Below are positions 27,315 to 37,261 of a stretch of DNA of 64,000 nucleotides, piece by piece. The notes under the pieces were generated by a model. It was not told the DNA's origin. It ran no database searches and saw only the letters and a program-made list of their open reading frames with translations. How positions within the stretch are numbered: position 1 is the first letter of the stretch; every line of letters starts with the position of its first letter. This DNA comes from Leptospira koniambonensis. GTDB taxonomy: Bacteria > Spirochaetota > Leptospiria > Leptospirales > Leptospiraceae. The stretch is taken from contig NZ_RQFY01000001.1 of assembly GCF_004769555.1 (NCBI RefSeq), positions 372,001-436,000 of the forward strand, given 5' to 3'. Made by a program: the position numbers and the translations under genes.

Positions 27315-27770
27315 TTAGATGATCTCTATCTTCTCAATTACCACTGGTTGGACTGGGCGGTCTCCCGGAGCAGTAGGAGTTTCGGAAATAGTTTGAACTA
27401 TGTCTTCTCCCGCACTCACATGACCAAAAACTGCATGGCGATTATCCAGATATAGATTATCTTTCACATTGATGAAAAACTGAGAGCCTCCAGTATTCGG
27501 TCCAGCATTCGCCATAGAGATAGTAAACTTTTTGTTTTTAAGTTCCGGATGAAATTCATCTTGGATCTTATACCCTGGTCCACCAGTTCCGGTTCCTTGA
27601 GGGCAACCGCCTTGTATCATAAAATTTGCAATAATCCTGTGAAAAACCAGACCATCATAAAAGCCTTTTTGAGCCAATTGGATGAAATTCCCGGCAGTGA
27701 TCGGAGCCTTTTCATCTTCCAATAAAACGGAGAAGGTCCCTCGGTTGGTGGTAAACTTAGCAGTTGCCAT
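27315..27770 (-). CDS. Peptidyl-prolyl cis-trans isomerase, cyclophilin type
   Basis: 151 residues from the ATG at 27768-27770, preceded by GAGGAT at a good distance; longer in-frame starts add a region without protein-like character. It is a compact bacterial cytosolic cyclophilin: '[26 protein letters not shown]', '[19 protein letters not shown]' with the catalytic Arg, '[13 protein letters not shown]', '[16 protein letters not shown]' and '[11 protein letters not shown]'. It has no signal peptide, so it is cytoplasmic. It is divergent from the adenylate cyclase gene (216 bases between). Confidence 0.95.
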   Translation of the reverse strand: MATAKFTTNRGTFSVLLEDEKAPITAGNFIQLAQKGFYDGLVFHRIIANFMIQGGCPQGTGTGGPGYKIQDEFHPELKNKKFTISMANAGPNTGGSQFFINVKDNLYLDNRHAVFGHVSAGEDIVQTISETPTAPGDRPVQPVVIEKIEII

Positions 27771-27986
27771 AAATATCCTCAAAGTCCAAATTCTCAACGA
27801 TGTCCGTATAATCAACAAAATAGGTATCCTAGATTGGGAAGAACGCATTCGACTTGTTTTCAATATAGAATGCGGTTGTTCCGATAATTTAACGGAGGAT
27901 TTCCAGAATCTACTTTCCGCTAGACGGATCGATTTTTTAGCTTTCTAAAAGAGAATTTTTTATTCCGGAACTTCCTTAGGAACAAA

Positions 27987-30644
27987 ATGCCATCATCTAC
28001 AAAATACATTCCCTTTGGACCAAATGGTGCAGTCGCCTTCTGGGCAAGAGCGAAGGATAAGATCCAAAACCAGGACGAGCTAAGAGCCTGGGCAGACTTA
28101 GGGATCAAAACTGTAGTCTGCGTATTTTCTGAAAAAGGTTCCTCTTTAGTCACCGATTTAGAGGAAGTTTTACATGCAGGAGAATGGAAATTATTCGCAT
28201 TAGAAATTCCTCCTGGACCGGAAACAAATGAGTCAGTATTCCACTCTGCTTGGAAATTAATATCTGCAGCAGCAAAATCTAATATATTATTTTTAATTCC
28301 GGAAGAATTAGAAGAAAGATGGGAAGTGATACTTTCCAAAATGGTAATTTCTTCTTATCCACATATCGCCACAGGAGAGTTAGGTGCTTGGTTCCCAAGT
28401 TTACAAGGACAAGCAGAAGTCGAATTCTTAGGAGAATTTAAAACCTATGCTTCTCGCAAAAAAGCTCCTAAAGAAATCCCAGATTCTACAAGAGGAGAAT
28501 TTTCACTTTTCCTAAAGGAACTTCCTTTGGCGGTTTCTGGGATAGAACTCGGAGTTTTCAAGAACGGTCATAAAGATCCTAACGGAAAGAAGAAGGTCCC
28601 GAAATTCCAAGAGACTGAAAGTTTTCGCACCTTGGAAAGTAAGCCAGTTATCTCCTTTGATACAGTATTTTCTGGAGAAAAACAAGAATCCGAAACTGCC
28701 GCGGCTGTTTCAGAAGCTCCAAAAACTCCCGCAACATCAGAAAAGAAGAATATTCCAAAAAAGGAAACTACTCCTAATCCTGCTGCAGATGTTGGAGATT
28801 TAGCAACCACTGCAAAATTCCCACTTCAGCTTAAACTAATGGCAGTGATCTCACTTTTACTCACTGTTACAGTTTCCACAGTTATTTTATATGCATCCAG
28901 CGAATTCAAAAAGAATTACGAAGTTAGAGTATTAGAAACCAACTTCTCTTTGGTGAATATCTTAGGGATCAAAGTAAAATCAGATCTAAAAGATATTCGT
29001 GATAAAGGTAAAACTCTTACAGAAAAACTTTTAGATCCAAAAGGCCCTGGTGCTTATGCGGATCTATTCTTCAGGAACGAACCTGATTTTCTTTTAGCAG
29101 GAATTTATTCTGCCGAAGGAGATAAGCTTAAAAAAAGAACAGTTCTATACAATGATTCTTACTTAGAAGGAATTTCATCCAACAGAGAAGAACTGGATGC
29201 CGCAGTTTCTCAAAAGGAATCTCACTTTTTGAAAACAATCCAGTCTGGCGGAAGAATAGACAATCTCACTCCTAATTTTAAAGAACCTACTTTTTCTATT
29301 TCTGTTTATGATTCTCAGAGTAAGTCTATTCTACTCTATATCATCCGTGCAGAAAGACTTCTAGCTGTATTCCAAAAACAAGATATTAACGTTCCATTCT
29401 TGATCAATGGAGATGGGGACCTGATTGCACATCATGATCTTCAACTTCTTGCATCTCAAACAAATTGGGCGGACCTTCCTATTTTTGAAACAATGCTTTC
29501 TTCCGTAAGAGAAGATAGCCAACAAACTAGATACGAAGATTCTACTAAGACTAAATATTACGGCTCTTATCAAAAATTAGGTTTTGGCGGATCCGGTGTA
29601 ATAGTCGCAGTTCCGGAAGAAAAAGTTTTTGAGATGGTATATCGCATCCAGACCAAAAACCTTCTAATCATGGCGATCGCACTTTGTATCGCACTCATTA
29701 TTGTATTCTTCCTCGCAAGAACCATCACAATTCCTGTATTAAAACTTTTAACCGCCACAGTAGAGATCGCTAAAGGAAATTTTAGGATCGGGATCAAGTC
29801 CAGTACAAAGGACGAGATTGGCGTTTTGACTGATTATTTCGTGAGTATGGGAAAAGGCCTCGAAGAAAGAGAGAAGGTAAAGGATGCTCTCGGCCGTTTC
29901 GTAAACAAAGAGATCGCAGAGATGGTCCTTAATAAAGAACTAACTCTGGGTGGAGAAAGAAAGATGTGTGCCATCTTCTTCTCAGATATTCGTTCCTTTA
30001 CAGCTATATCAGAAAAACTGCAACCAGAAGAAGTAGTAGAATTCTTAAACGAATACATGACAGAGATGGTTCGTTGCGTGAACGACACTCATGGGATCGT
30101 GGATAAGTTTATCGGAGACGCTATCATGGCGACTTGGGGAGCAGTTCGCACCTCAGAACATGACGCAGAAAATGCAGTGAACGGCGCACTTTTAATGAGA
30201 GCCGCACTTATTAAGTTCAATGAGGGAAGAGGCGGAGATAAAAAACCGGTCATCCGTATTGGTTGTGGTCTTAACTTTGGACCAGTGATCGCAGGCCAGA
30301 TCGGTTCCGAAGAAAGATTGGAATATACTGTGATCGGTGACGCAGTGAACCTCGCCTCTCGTGTGGAAGCGTTGAACAAACCTTTTGGTACAGACATTTT
30401 AATTACACAAGATCTACTGAATCATGTAAAAGATATTTTTGCGGTCGAAAAAATGCAATCTATCAAGGTGAAGGGAAAAGAAGAACCCCAAACCATTTAC
30501 GCGGTCCTGGGAAGAAAAGACGATATGGATCGTCCAAGAGATCTAAACGAGCTAAGAAGAAAGCTCGGAATAGAATACGAATCCAAGAAAAAAACAAAAA
30601 CAGGAGATGAGGAAGAGGAATTAAAGTATGAAATACTTGAATGA
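27987..30644 (+). CDS. Membrane adenylate cyclase (class III) with N-terminal phosphatase-like domain, periplasmic sensor and HAMP
   Basis: 885 residues predicted to make cAMP. Order: a cytoplasmic N-terminal domain (about 1-165), a Ser/Glu/Lys-rich linker, membrane helix 1 (about 280-302), an extracytoplasmic sensor region of some 250 residues, membrane helix 2 (about 559-580), HAMP ('[20 protein letters not shown]'), and a class III cyclase domain. Metal aspartates are D667 in '[12 protein letters not shown]' and D711 in '[11 protein letters not shown]', with the adenine-selecting K707. The partner position is Thr781 ('[14 protein letters not shown]'), with N788 and R792, so it is the Thr-containing class IIIb type. 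The N-terminal domain resembles the first half of dual-specificity phosphatases but lacks the CxxxxxR loop. Its gene overlaps the FecR gene by 17 bases. Confidence 0.92.
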   Translation: MPSSTKYIPFGPNGAVAFWARAKDKIQNQDELRAWADLGIKTVVCVFSEKGSSLVTDLEEVLHAGEWKLFALEIPPGPETNESVFHSAWKLISAAAKSNILFLIPEELEERWEVILSKMVISSYPHIATGELGAWFPSLQGQAEVEFLGEFKTYASRKKAPKEIPDSTRGEFSLFLKELPLAVSGIELGVFKNGHKDPNGKKKVPKFQETESFRTLESKPVISFDTVFSGEKQESETAAAVSEAPKTPATSEKKNIPKKETTPNPAADVGDLATTAKFPLQLKLMAVISLLLTVTVSTVILYASSEFKKNYEVRVLETNFSLVNILGIKVKSDLKDIRDKGKTLTEKLLDPKGPGAYADLFFRNEPDFLLAGIYSAEGDKLKKRTVLYNDSYLEGISSNREELDAAVSQKESHFLKTIQSGGRIDNLTPNFKEPTFSISVYDSQSKSILLYIIRAERLLAVFQKQDINVPFLINGDGDLIAHHDLQLLASQTNWADLPIFETMLSSVREDSQQTRYEDSTKTKYYGSYQKLGFGGSGVIVAVPEEKVFEMVYRIQTKNLLIMAIALCIALIIVFFLARTITIPVLKLLTATVEIAKGNFRIGIKSSTKDEIGVLTDYFVSMGKGLEEREKVKDALGRFVNKEIAEMVLNKELTLGGERKMCAIFFSDIRSFTAISEKLQPEEVVEFLNEYMTEMVRCVNDTHGIVDKFIGDAIMATWGAVRTSEHDAENAVNGALLMRAALIKFNEGRGGDKKPVIRIGCGLNFGPVIAGQIGSEERLEYTVIGDAVNLASRVEALNKPFGTDILITQDLLNHVKDIFAVEKMQSIKVKGKEEPQTIYAVLGRKDDMDRPRDLNELRRKLGIEYESKKKTKTGDEEEELKYEILE

Positions 30645-32742
30645 CGGCCGTGTCGTCGTTACTGCTTTAGTTCTACTACTGTTCTTTTTTTCGGGACTAT
30701 TATATCTTTATGCCAACGCAGGCCCTAAAACAGGGACCAATAAAGTTGTAGGCCAACTCAAAACAAAACAACTCAAAATATTAAGAAAACTTGATTCTGA
30801 AGTTATCTGGGAAGAGCTGGATGAGTCAGATCCAATCAGATACAGAGACACAATTCGTACAGAAGAAGGCTCCGAAGCAGTATTACTTTTTACTGATGGA
30901 GAAAATTCCGCAGAGATCAGAATGGACGAAAGAAGTATGATCCTTGTGGAAGATACGGACAAGATCAGTTTCGTATCCGGTTCACTTTCTGCAACAGGCG
31001 GAGGTTCCGGTAATCTACAGATCAGTTCCGGAGACACTAAGATCTCTCTAGGAAATTCTGATCTAAAAATTTCCAAAGACGAGAACAAAGGCCTAAACTT
31101 AGAAGTAAAACAAGGAGAAGCCAAGGTTGTCTCTTCTTCCGGCGAGAACACTGTAGGTAAAAATCAATCTGCCGACCTAAAAGACGGAAAAGTAGAAGTC
31201 CATACATTAAATTTAGAAACAGTTTCCCCTCCAGACAAAACTCATTTCCCTTTACCAGGAGAAACCCTTCCTGTTAGATTCGAATGGAAAAATTCTCCAA
31301 GTATTAAAACTTTCAGACTGGAAGTTGCCAAAGATTCAGGATTCAGAACTGGTTTAAAAAAATTGAATACAGGTGGGACAAACGCCTCCATCTCGCTTCC
31401 TAATGGATCTTATTATTGGAGACTTGCAGGAAAAAATCCTCAGTCAGGAAAAGATGAATTCAGTTCTTCTAAAAACTTTAAAATCCTTTCTTGGAATAAA
31501 CCAAGGCTTGTCTCACCTACCAATAAAGAAGTATTCTCTTATACGGAAACCGCACCCCCTGTCCGTTTCCAATGGAATACATTCGATTCTCAAACAAAAT
31601 ATAAATTGGAAGTTTCTTCAGATGCGAATTTTAAACAAATCGCATACACCGGGGATTCCGTTGCTGGTTTCTTAAAATGGGAACCTAAAACTGAAGGACA
31701 ATTTTTTGCTCGGGTTAAAATGAGTTCCGACAAACAGGGATTTACCGAACTAAGCTCTGACGCAATTTCTTTCGTTTTGCGTAAATCTGAACAAGCAGAA
31801 CCTCCTAAACTCCTGAAACCTTTACAAGGAGAAGAGATTGGAATTCGTATATTTAAGGTTGGTTCCTTCTTTAGTTGGAGTTCCAACAAGGAATTCAAAT
31901 CTTATTCCTTAGATATAGCCGCTGATTCCGATTTCAAAAATATACTTTTCACCAAATCGACTAACTCCAATTTTATGAAACCTGATCTAGATTGGAAAGA
32001 AGGCGCATACTTCTGGAGAATTAAAGCAAACTCCAACTCAGACGAGGTAATTTCTTCTTCTGTTGGTAAGTTCACTTTAAAACCTCTGGGTTCTATCCGA
32101 CTCTCTTTTCCTAAAGATGGATCCGAATTAGGTCATCCAGTGGACGGCAAATTACAATTCAGATGGGATAGACCGGACCCAAGCGGAACTTATAAATTAG
32201 AAGTTTCTAAAGATCCTAATTTTGCTTCTAAGATATTTGAAAGTTCTGTTCGTTCTGGGCAAAACTCTGTGCCGCTTTCAGGGCCAGGTGATTATTATTG
32301 GAAAGTTACTCTTCTTTCTCCGGAGGGAGAAGTTCTGACAAGCAGTCCTTCTTCTGGATTTAAAACCTCTGACTCTGCACCTTTTGTCTCTCCTGTATAT
32401 CCAAGAGATAGAGATAAGATAGACTTGGATGAGAAACCAAGTTTGTCATTTTATTGGGAAATTGAAGGCAAATCCGAGGCATACATATTGGAGCTTTTAG
32501 AGGCGGACCAAAAAACGCTAAAAACAGTCTTTAAAAAGGAAATTAAGGGAGAATCCTACGACTATCGAGAGTTGTATAGGTTAAGGGAAGGAAAATACCA
32601 GTGGAGACTAAGTGCAAAATACAGAGACAGCTCTGGACAAGTACGCACCACACTTCCATTAACCAGGGATTTCGAAGTAATCATGTCCGCAACCTTCAAG
32701 GCACCGGAGATTTTGACTCCTAAGGAATTTTATGTTGAGTAG
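30628..32742 (+). CDS. FecR-domain protein with tandem fibronectin-III-like modules, membrane anchored
   Basis: 704 residues. One N-terminal membrane helix (about 8-28) anchors an otherwise extracytoplasmic protein. Residues about 40-195 are FecR-like: '[20 protein letters not shown]', '[14 protein letters not shown]' and '[12 protein letters not shown]'. At least five FN3-like modules follow, each with a 'P.....F.W......Y.LEVS.D..F....YYWR' pattern, for example 'VRFQWNTF', '[11 protein letters not shown]' and 'YYWKVTLL'. FecR domains usually pass envelope signals or bind peptidoglycan/polysaccharide; which applies here is unknown. Overlaps of 17 bases with the cyclase and 11 bases with the next gene argue for a functional set. 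Confidence 0.85.
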   Translation: MKYLNDGRVVVTALVLLLFFFSGLLYLYANAGPKTGTNKVVGQLKTKQLKILRKLDSEVIWEELDESDPIRYRDTIRTEEGSEAVLLFTDGENSAEIRMDERSMILVEDTDKISFVSGSLSATGGGSGNLQISSGDTKISLGNSDLKISKDENKGLNLEVKQGEAKVVSSSGENTVGKNQSADLKDGKVEVHTLNLETVSPPDKTHFPLPGETLPVRFEWKNSPSIKTFRLEVAKDSGFRTGLKKLNTGGTNASISLPNGSYYWRLAGKNPQSGKDEFSSSKNFKILSWNKPRLVSPTNKEVFSYTETAPPVRFQWNTFDSQTKYKLEVSSDANFKQIAYTGDSVAGFLKWEPKTEGQFFARVKMSSDKQGFTELSSDAISFVLRKSEQAEPPKLLKPLQGEEIGIRIFKVGSFFSWSSNKEFKSYSLDIAADSDFKNILFTKSTNSNFMKPDLDWKEGAYFWRIKANSNSDEVISSSVGKFTLKPLGSIRLSFPKDGSELGHPVDGKLQFRWDRPDPSGTYKLEVSKDPNFASKIFESSVRSGQNSVPLSGPGDYYWKVTLLSPEGEVLTSSPSSGFKTSDSAPFVSPVYPRDRDKIDLDEKPSLSFYWEIEGKSEAYILELLEADQKTLKTVFKKEIKGESYDYRELYRLREGKYQWRLSAKYRDSSGQVRTTLPLTRDFEVIMSATFKAPEILTPKEFYVE

Positions 32743-33919
32743 AAGATTCCAAAAATCTACGACGATTGCGGCTCTTTTAGTCGGATTCCTTTTATTCTCT
32801 CTTCCGATTTTTGCGAAGGAAGAAGGTGTAAAACTGGAATGGAAGCCTATTCCTGATGCGGGTGGTTACCAAGTAGAGATCAAAGATTCTCGCGGAAAGA
32901 TCACAAGAGAAAAAACCAATGGGTCGCAGATCCAAATCGAATTACCTCCTGGAGCTTATGAGCATAGGATCGGTGTATTAAATAAATACGGAAGAGTTTC
33001 AGTCTTCTCCGCTTGGATCCCATTCGAAGTTATTCTTTCTCAAAAACCTGAAGTGATCGCGGCCGAAAAAAGTAAGTTTTTAAGCAAGGATATGCCTGAA
33101 ACTTTCGAGATCAAAGGTAAACATTTTACAGAAGCCACAAAAGTAATATTAAAAGATTCTAAAGGGAACGAAATCCCAGTTAAGTCCATTGATCTTAAAA
33201 ATCCTGAAACTATGGTAGTTACCATAGATAAGAAAAAAGCTCCAGAAGGTGCTGTCTCCCTACGTTTAGAAAATCCACGGAACAAGTCTACAGAAAAGGA
33301 AAATTACTTTTTAGTGGCTGAAACAGAAGATGAATTGGCTGCCTTAGATTCTAAGACCTCTTCTTCTGGAGTATCTGGGCCTTCTATCTTTGATTTGGGA
33401 GCTGCCGCAAGATCTGCAGTTCTTCCTGGATGGGGACAGTATTACCAAAAAAAATCCACATTTAGAACTGCGATCTTTCCTAGCTTAGTTTTAGTAGCAG
33501 GTGGTTACGCGGCCGCCAAAGGAAGTTCTTATTTAAGTGCGACTCATGAATTGGATGCGGCAAGACAGAGTAATATTATGTATAACTCTGCATTCTTACA
33601 ATCTGGGAACCCAGCACTATTCAACTTAGCATTGTACAATTATACTCAGATCTCTCCTAAATATTCTCATGCAGTGGGAGAATATAACCAACTCGGAGTG
33701 GCATTAGGAGTATTAGGATTCTTTTATCTAATCAATGTGATGGATGCGGGATTTTTCCCAGGACCTAAACAAGTAAAGGTAGAAGGAACAGATACTCCTG
33801 TAACAGTCTCCCCTATTCTCAGAAATGCAAGAGATTCGGACAGAGCAGCTACTTACGCTTCCGGAAATTCTTATCTTCTTCAGCAAAGAATGGAATTAGG
33901 AGTGGAATTCACATGGTAG
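32732..33919 (+). CDS. Exported protein with FN3-like and IPT-like domains and a C-terminal DUF5683-like membrane region
   Basis: 395 residues. A signal peptide ('IAALLVGFLLFSLPIFA') is followed by one more FN3-like module of the kind in the preceding protein ('VKLEWKPIPDAGGYQVEI'). An Ig/IPT-like domain follows ('SKDMPETFEIKGKHFTEATKVIL'), then a hydrophobic C-terminal part beginning 'ARSAVLPGWGQYYQKK', a wording typical of DUF5683/TM2-like membrane domains. Function is unknown. It shares its module type with the upstream FecR protein and overlaps it by 11 bases and the next gene by 7, so the three envelope proteins are probably made together with the cyclase. Confidence 0.8.
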   Translation: MLSRRFQKSTTIAALLVGFLLFSLPIFAKEEGVKLEWKPIPDAGGYQVEIKDSRGKITREKTNGSQIQIELPPGAYEHRIGVLNKYGRVSVFSAWIPFEVILSQKPEVIAAEKSKFLSKDMPETFEIKGKHFTEATKVILKDSKGNEIPVKSIDLKNPETMVVTIDKKKAPEGAVSLRLENPRNKSTEKENYFLVAETEDELAALDSKTSSSGVSGPSIFDLGAAARSAVLPGWGQYYQKKSTFRTAIFPSLVLVAGGYAAAKGSSYLSATHELDAARQSNIMYNSAFLQSGNPALFNLALYNYTQISPKYSHAVGEYNQLGVALGVLGFFYLINVMDAGFFPGPKQVKVEGTDTPVTVSPILRNARDSDRAATYASGNSYLLQQRMELGVEFTW

Positions 33920-36348
33920 TCCTCAAGAATTTTCTCCCAAAATTATATTCAATTTTGCTAATCGTATTCATGATGAGTACGATGGGCTGTTATACTCGTC
34001 CTAAAAAATCGGGCATTTTAGATTTTATGAATATTTCTAATTTTGTATCCTATTTAACAGGAACTGCTTTTCCGCTGAATGTTCAAGTAAATGGACTTAC
34101 TAACTCAGGCACCTTGGTAGTTGAATTAGGAAGTACCGGAGAACAACTTACATTCTCCGCAGCGGGATCGGACTCTTTTTCTGGATATTATGATCCGAAT
34201 ATTGTTTATACTTTAAGTATTATTACTCAACCTGCTACTCTTCCTACTCAGACCTGTATTATCAGCAATCCAAATCTAACTCTTACATTTGCAAGCACCA
34301 CATTCGTGGTAAACTGTGCAGAGAATTGGTATAAGGCGAATGTAACTGTCACCGGTATAGACAGTGCAAATACAACGAATTTAGAAATTTATAATAATGG
34401 AACGGACCTGAAAACAAGGACCTCCGTCGGAACAGTCAATTTCGATGTAGGAGATGGAATGCCTTACGATATCACTATAGGCGCTGTTCCTACGGTTCCT
34501 TCTACCCATATCTGCCAAGTAGTTACTTCTCCTCCGAACGGAACGATTAGCGGTGCTGATGTAAACCTGCAAATCAGTTGTTTGAGTCTAATGAAGACAA
34601 GTGTTCCTGCTGCTGGTTCTTTCTTTCCTTCCACCAAGGCGATGGTTTTTACATTTTCAGGTCCGGTATCCGGTTGTTCGTTGGACGCGACTGCAGGTGG
34701 CCCTCCTTATTCTGCAGGAACAGCTAGTGGAAGCCCAGGTGTAACGTATTCTGGAAACACAGCAATAGTAGCCCCTACTGCTTTACCTTGGTCTTTCGGA
34801 GCATTGACCTTCCCTCTGAGTGTTACATTTATACTGACCGGTTGTAAGGATGGAGTAGCCCTTGCAAATAATGGAGCAACCATTTCCCTCAATGTTAAGA
34901 TGATGGACGGTGATGTTTATTTTGTCCGAAACGTTGCAGGAAGCGATTCTAATTCCTGCGAACAACCGAATGACGCTTGTCAGACTGTCCAAGCAGCAGT
35001 TTCTCTCTGTTCTTCGTCTGCCGTATGTACTATCCAAGTAGAAGGAGGAGTGGGAGAATACTTACTGGACGCAACAACTCCTGCTATCTCAATTACTTCC
35101 TCCGGAGGAGTTCGACTCTTTGGAAGTTTCGATTCAGCATTCTCTATACAAGATATGGATGCTACCCCGACAATTATTAGAGACCAAAGAACAGCTGCAC
35201 AATGTGCCGGAACCCTAATCGGTACTAATGAATGTGCGGCCATTACAATCACAGCAAGTGGTATGGGAGGAGATACTAAAAAGGCACATGTGATACAAGG
35301 ATTCACTATTATTGCTGATCGAAATAAAGCAGCAGCTTATGCGGTAAAAATCGTCGGAGGGAGCACTGACAGTTTTGCTTACATTGCAGGAAATTATATT
35401 TCTGGTGGAGAAGTCGCAGGAGATTCCACTGCGGGTGGGTCTCGGGGCGGAATATATCTTTTAAGTTCCGTCTCTCAAAACCAAATTGATATGAATGTGA
35501 TCAAGGGTGGTTTTGGAGCAGATAATTCAGTAGCCGTTCAGAATTATAATTCCCATATGCTTCTGACTCGAAATCGATTGAGTGGTGATAAGGCAGGAGC
35601 AAGCTCAACATCTGTCCTGATCGCAAATACAGCCAGCAACCCTACTCTAGCAATTATAAATAATACTATGAACTACCTTCAATATACTGATGCAACGGTA
35701 ACTTCTTCCTTTGCTTATGGAATGCGCGCAGATGAAACTCCTTCTTCAGTGTCAAATTTCTACGTAGCAGGTAATTCCGTTTATGCAAATGGAGGGTCTG
35801 TAAATAACGGACTCTTTTTTAATGGAGCATCCGCGTCCAATGCTCAAGTGTTAAATAACCTCGTTAAAGTCCAAGGTTCTAACAATACTTGCGTAACTTA
35901 TGCAACAACTCCTTCGGGCTCTGCAATTTTTAGAGGGAATAATATTGATTGTACTGCTGGGACTAAGCTCATGTCTAACTCAGTCAATTTTCCGTATTAC
36001 TGCCCAAACGGAACTTTCAACTCATTCAGTACACTATGCTTACTTGCAAACGCTTTCCTAGATACAACTAGAGGAGGGCAGAATTTTAATGATATTCCGA
36101 GTTTTACTTCCCCTCCCCCGTTAAAACCTTGGCTATCTTTCTCACCTGCAAATGGAGGAACTTGTAATATAGCTTTTGGAGGAGTGGAAACTTCTTCCTA
36201 TTTAAGTACTTTCGACACTATCTACAAGCAGGACGCAGTCATTGGATCTTCAGTTTCGAGGACAACATCTTCAGGCGGAACTACTCCATCCGGCTCCGCG
36301 GGTTATTCTATCGGAGCCTTTGAATTAGATGATGCGGGTTGCTTGTAG
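33913..36348 (+). CDS. Large lipoprotein with right-handed beta-helix-like region
   Basis: 811 residues. Signal sequence with lipobox 'MMSTMGC' (Cys26). The N-terminal part has repeated Ig-like/transthyretin-like strands ('FPLNVQVNGLTNSGTLVVELG', 'WYKANVTVTGIDSANTTNLEI'). From about residue 335 'YFVRNVAGSDSNSCEQPNDACQTVQAAVSLC' opens a pectate-lyase-like parallel beta-helix pattern, with many short N/S/G-rich rungs ('GNYISGG', 'MNVIKGG', 'LNNLVK'). About 15 Cys residues suggest disulfides outside the cytoplasm. No catalytic motif for a polysaccharide lyase could be confirmed. It is the last gene of the cyclase-FecR locus and probably surface-exposed (inference). Confidence 0.8.
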   Translation: MVVLKNFLPKLYSILLIVFMMSTMGCYTRPKKSGILDFMNISNFVSYLTGTAFPLNVQVNGLTNSGTLVVELGSTGEQLTFSAAGSDSFSGYYDPNIVYTLSIITQPATLPTQTCIISNPNLTLTFASTTFVVNCAENWYKANVTVTGIDSANTTNLEIYNNGTDLKTRTSVGTVNFDVGDGMPYDITIGAVPTVPSTHICQVVTSPPNGTISGADVNLQISCLSLMKTSVPAAGSFFPSTKAMVFTFSGPVSGCSLDATAGGPPYSAGTASGSPGVTYSGNTAIVAPTALPWSFGALTFPLSVTFILTGCKDGVALANNGATISLNVKMMDGDVYFVRNVAGSDSNSCEQPNDACQTVQAAVSLCSSSAVCTIQVEGGVGEYLLDATTPAISITSSGGVRLFGSFDSAFSIQDMDATPTIIRDQRTAAQCAGTLIGTNECAAITITASGMGGDTKKAHVIQGFTIIADRNKAAAYAVKIVGGSTDSFAYIAGNYISGGEVAGDSTAGGSRGGIYLLSSVSQNQIDMNVIKGGFGADNSVAVQNYNSHMLLTRNRLSGDKAGASSTSVLIANTASNPTLAIINNTMNYLQYTDATVTSSFAYGMRADETPSSVSNFYVAGNSVYANGGSVNNGLFFNGASASNAQVLNNLVKVQGSNNTCVTYATTPSGSAIFRGNNIDCTAGTKLMSNSVNFPYYCPNGTFNSFSTLCLLANAFLDTTRGGQNFNDIPSFTSPPPLKPWLSFSPANGGTCNIAFGGVETSSYLSTFDTIYKQDAVIGSSVSRTTSSGGTTPSGSAGYSIGAFELDDAGCL

Positions 36349-36385
36349 TTAGAGACGTAGATCTGTTTTTAACTAAAGATTATCT

Positions 36386-37069
36386 TTATAATTTTGCTAC
36401 ACAGAAGACAAGGCCTTGTGAGTTTGTGTTTACATTTCCTGAATAGAAAGCTTCCCCGTTTGCATAGCGGGAAAAAATAGCAAGATTACTAATAGTGCCT
36501 GTAACATATGAACTAGACCACGTTAATTGTGCATCCGGAAGCGAATTGTCTGCAGTTCCGAAAACGCCCAAGGCATAAGGAGAAGAGCCTGACCTCAAAG
36601 TATTTGATTGGATCGCATCAGGCAATATCCAATCTGTTCGACCAGCAAAGGAAAGATTTGCACAAATGGACTCTGCTTGTGCTTGATTATAGGATGCATC
36701 TGCCCCAGCGAGTGCTCCACAATTTGGATTTGCATATGTATGAGGCTTGGATGGAGAACTACTTCCATCAATCAAACATAAAGTCCACATAAAACGGTTC
36801 GCACTATCAGTCACTGTCCCATTACCGTTATTTGTCAAACTAGGAGTTTCACAATTATTACCGCCTAACGCGGTAATTAAGCCAGACTCATCCGCTACAT
36901 TTGTCGTATCTGTTGCACCGCTAAAGTTTACAGGATTCGCGACCCTTTGACCACAATGGGAAGAAACTCCGAGAGTGAGTAATAAAGCAGTAAAATCTTG
37001 CTTAGAATCCTCACTACAATTTACTAAAGATACAATGGAAAATAAAAGCACTGCGACCGAATGTTTCAT
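36386..37069 (-). CDS. DUF1566 (Lcl C-terminal domain-like) lipoprotein
   Basis: 227 residues from the ATG at 37067-37069; this start gives a normal lipoprotein signal with lipobox 'SIVSLVNC' (Cys18), whereas the longer start at 37108 adds 13 residues before it. The C-terminal domain has the DUF1566 pattern: 'DNGNGTVTDSANRFMW'-like opening (here 'NNGNGTVTDSANRFMWTLC'), 'CANLSFAGRTDWILPDAIQ' and a final 'LVFCVA'. This fold occurs in many exported spirochaetal and proteobacterial proteins of unknown role, sometimes in adhesion. It is convergent with the beta-helix lipoprotein, 37 bases between. Confidence 0.85.
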   Translation of the reverse strand: MKHSVAVLLFSIVSLVNCSEDSKQDFTALLLTLGVSSHCGQRVANPVNFSGATDTTNVADESGLITALGGNNCETPSLTNNGNGTVTDSANRFMWTLCLIDGSSSPSKPHTYANPNCGALAGADASYNQAQAESICANLSFAGRTDWILPDAIQSNTLRSGSSPYALGVFGTADNSLPDAQLTWSSSYVTGTISNLAIFSRYANGEAFYSGNVNTNSQGLVFCVAKL

Positions 37070-37156
37070 AGTAAGGAAGATGCATCTAGTTCTTTTCCCG
37101 TCAAGCATCGAGTGACACTAAGGAATAAAAATCATAGAATTAGGAATATTCATTAG

Positions 37157-37182
37157 CAAAAACTAATCACTTTGGATTAGTT
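37157..37182 (-). terminator. Possible Rho-independent terminator after the ABC-F gene
   Basis: Eight-base inverted repeat AACTAATC (37161-37168) / GATTAGTT (37175-37182) with a six-base loop. Read on the minus strand, the stem is followed by a run of Ts. It lies about 80 bases beyond the ABC-F stop codon. The stem is AT-rich, so strength is doubtful; it could instead belong to the leader of the DUF1566 gene. Confidence 0.4.
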
Positions 37183-37261
37183 CGTTTAACAGTGTTTGGC
37201 GAAATTGAAAATTTTAGTAAGTGTTAAGGATCAGTTTTCTATTCGTAGATTAGAGCAGATT

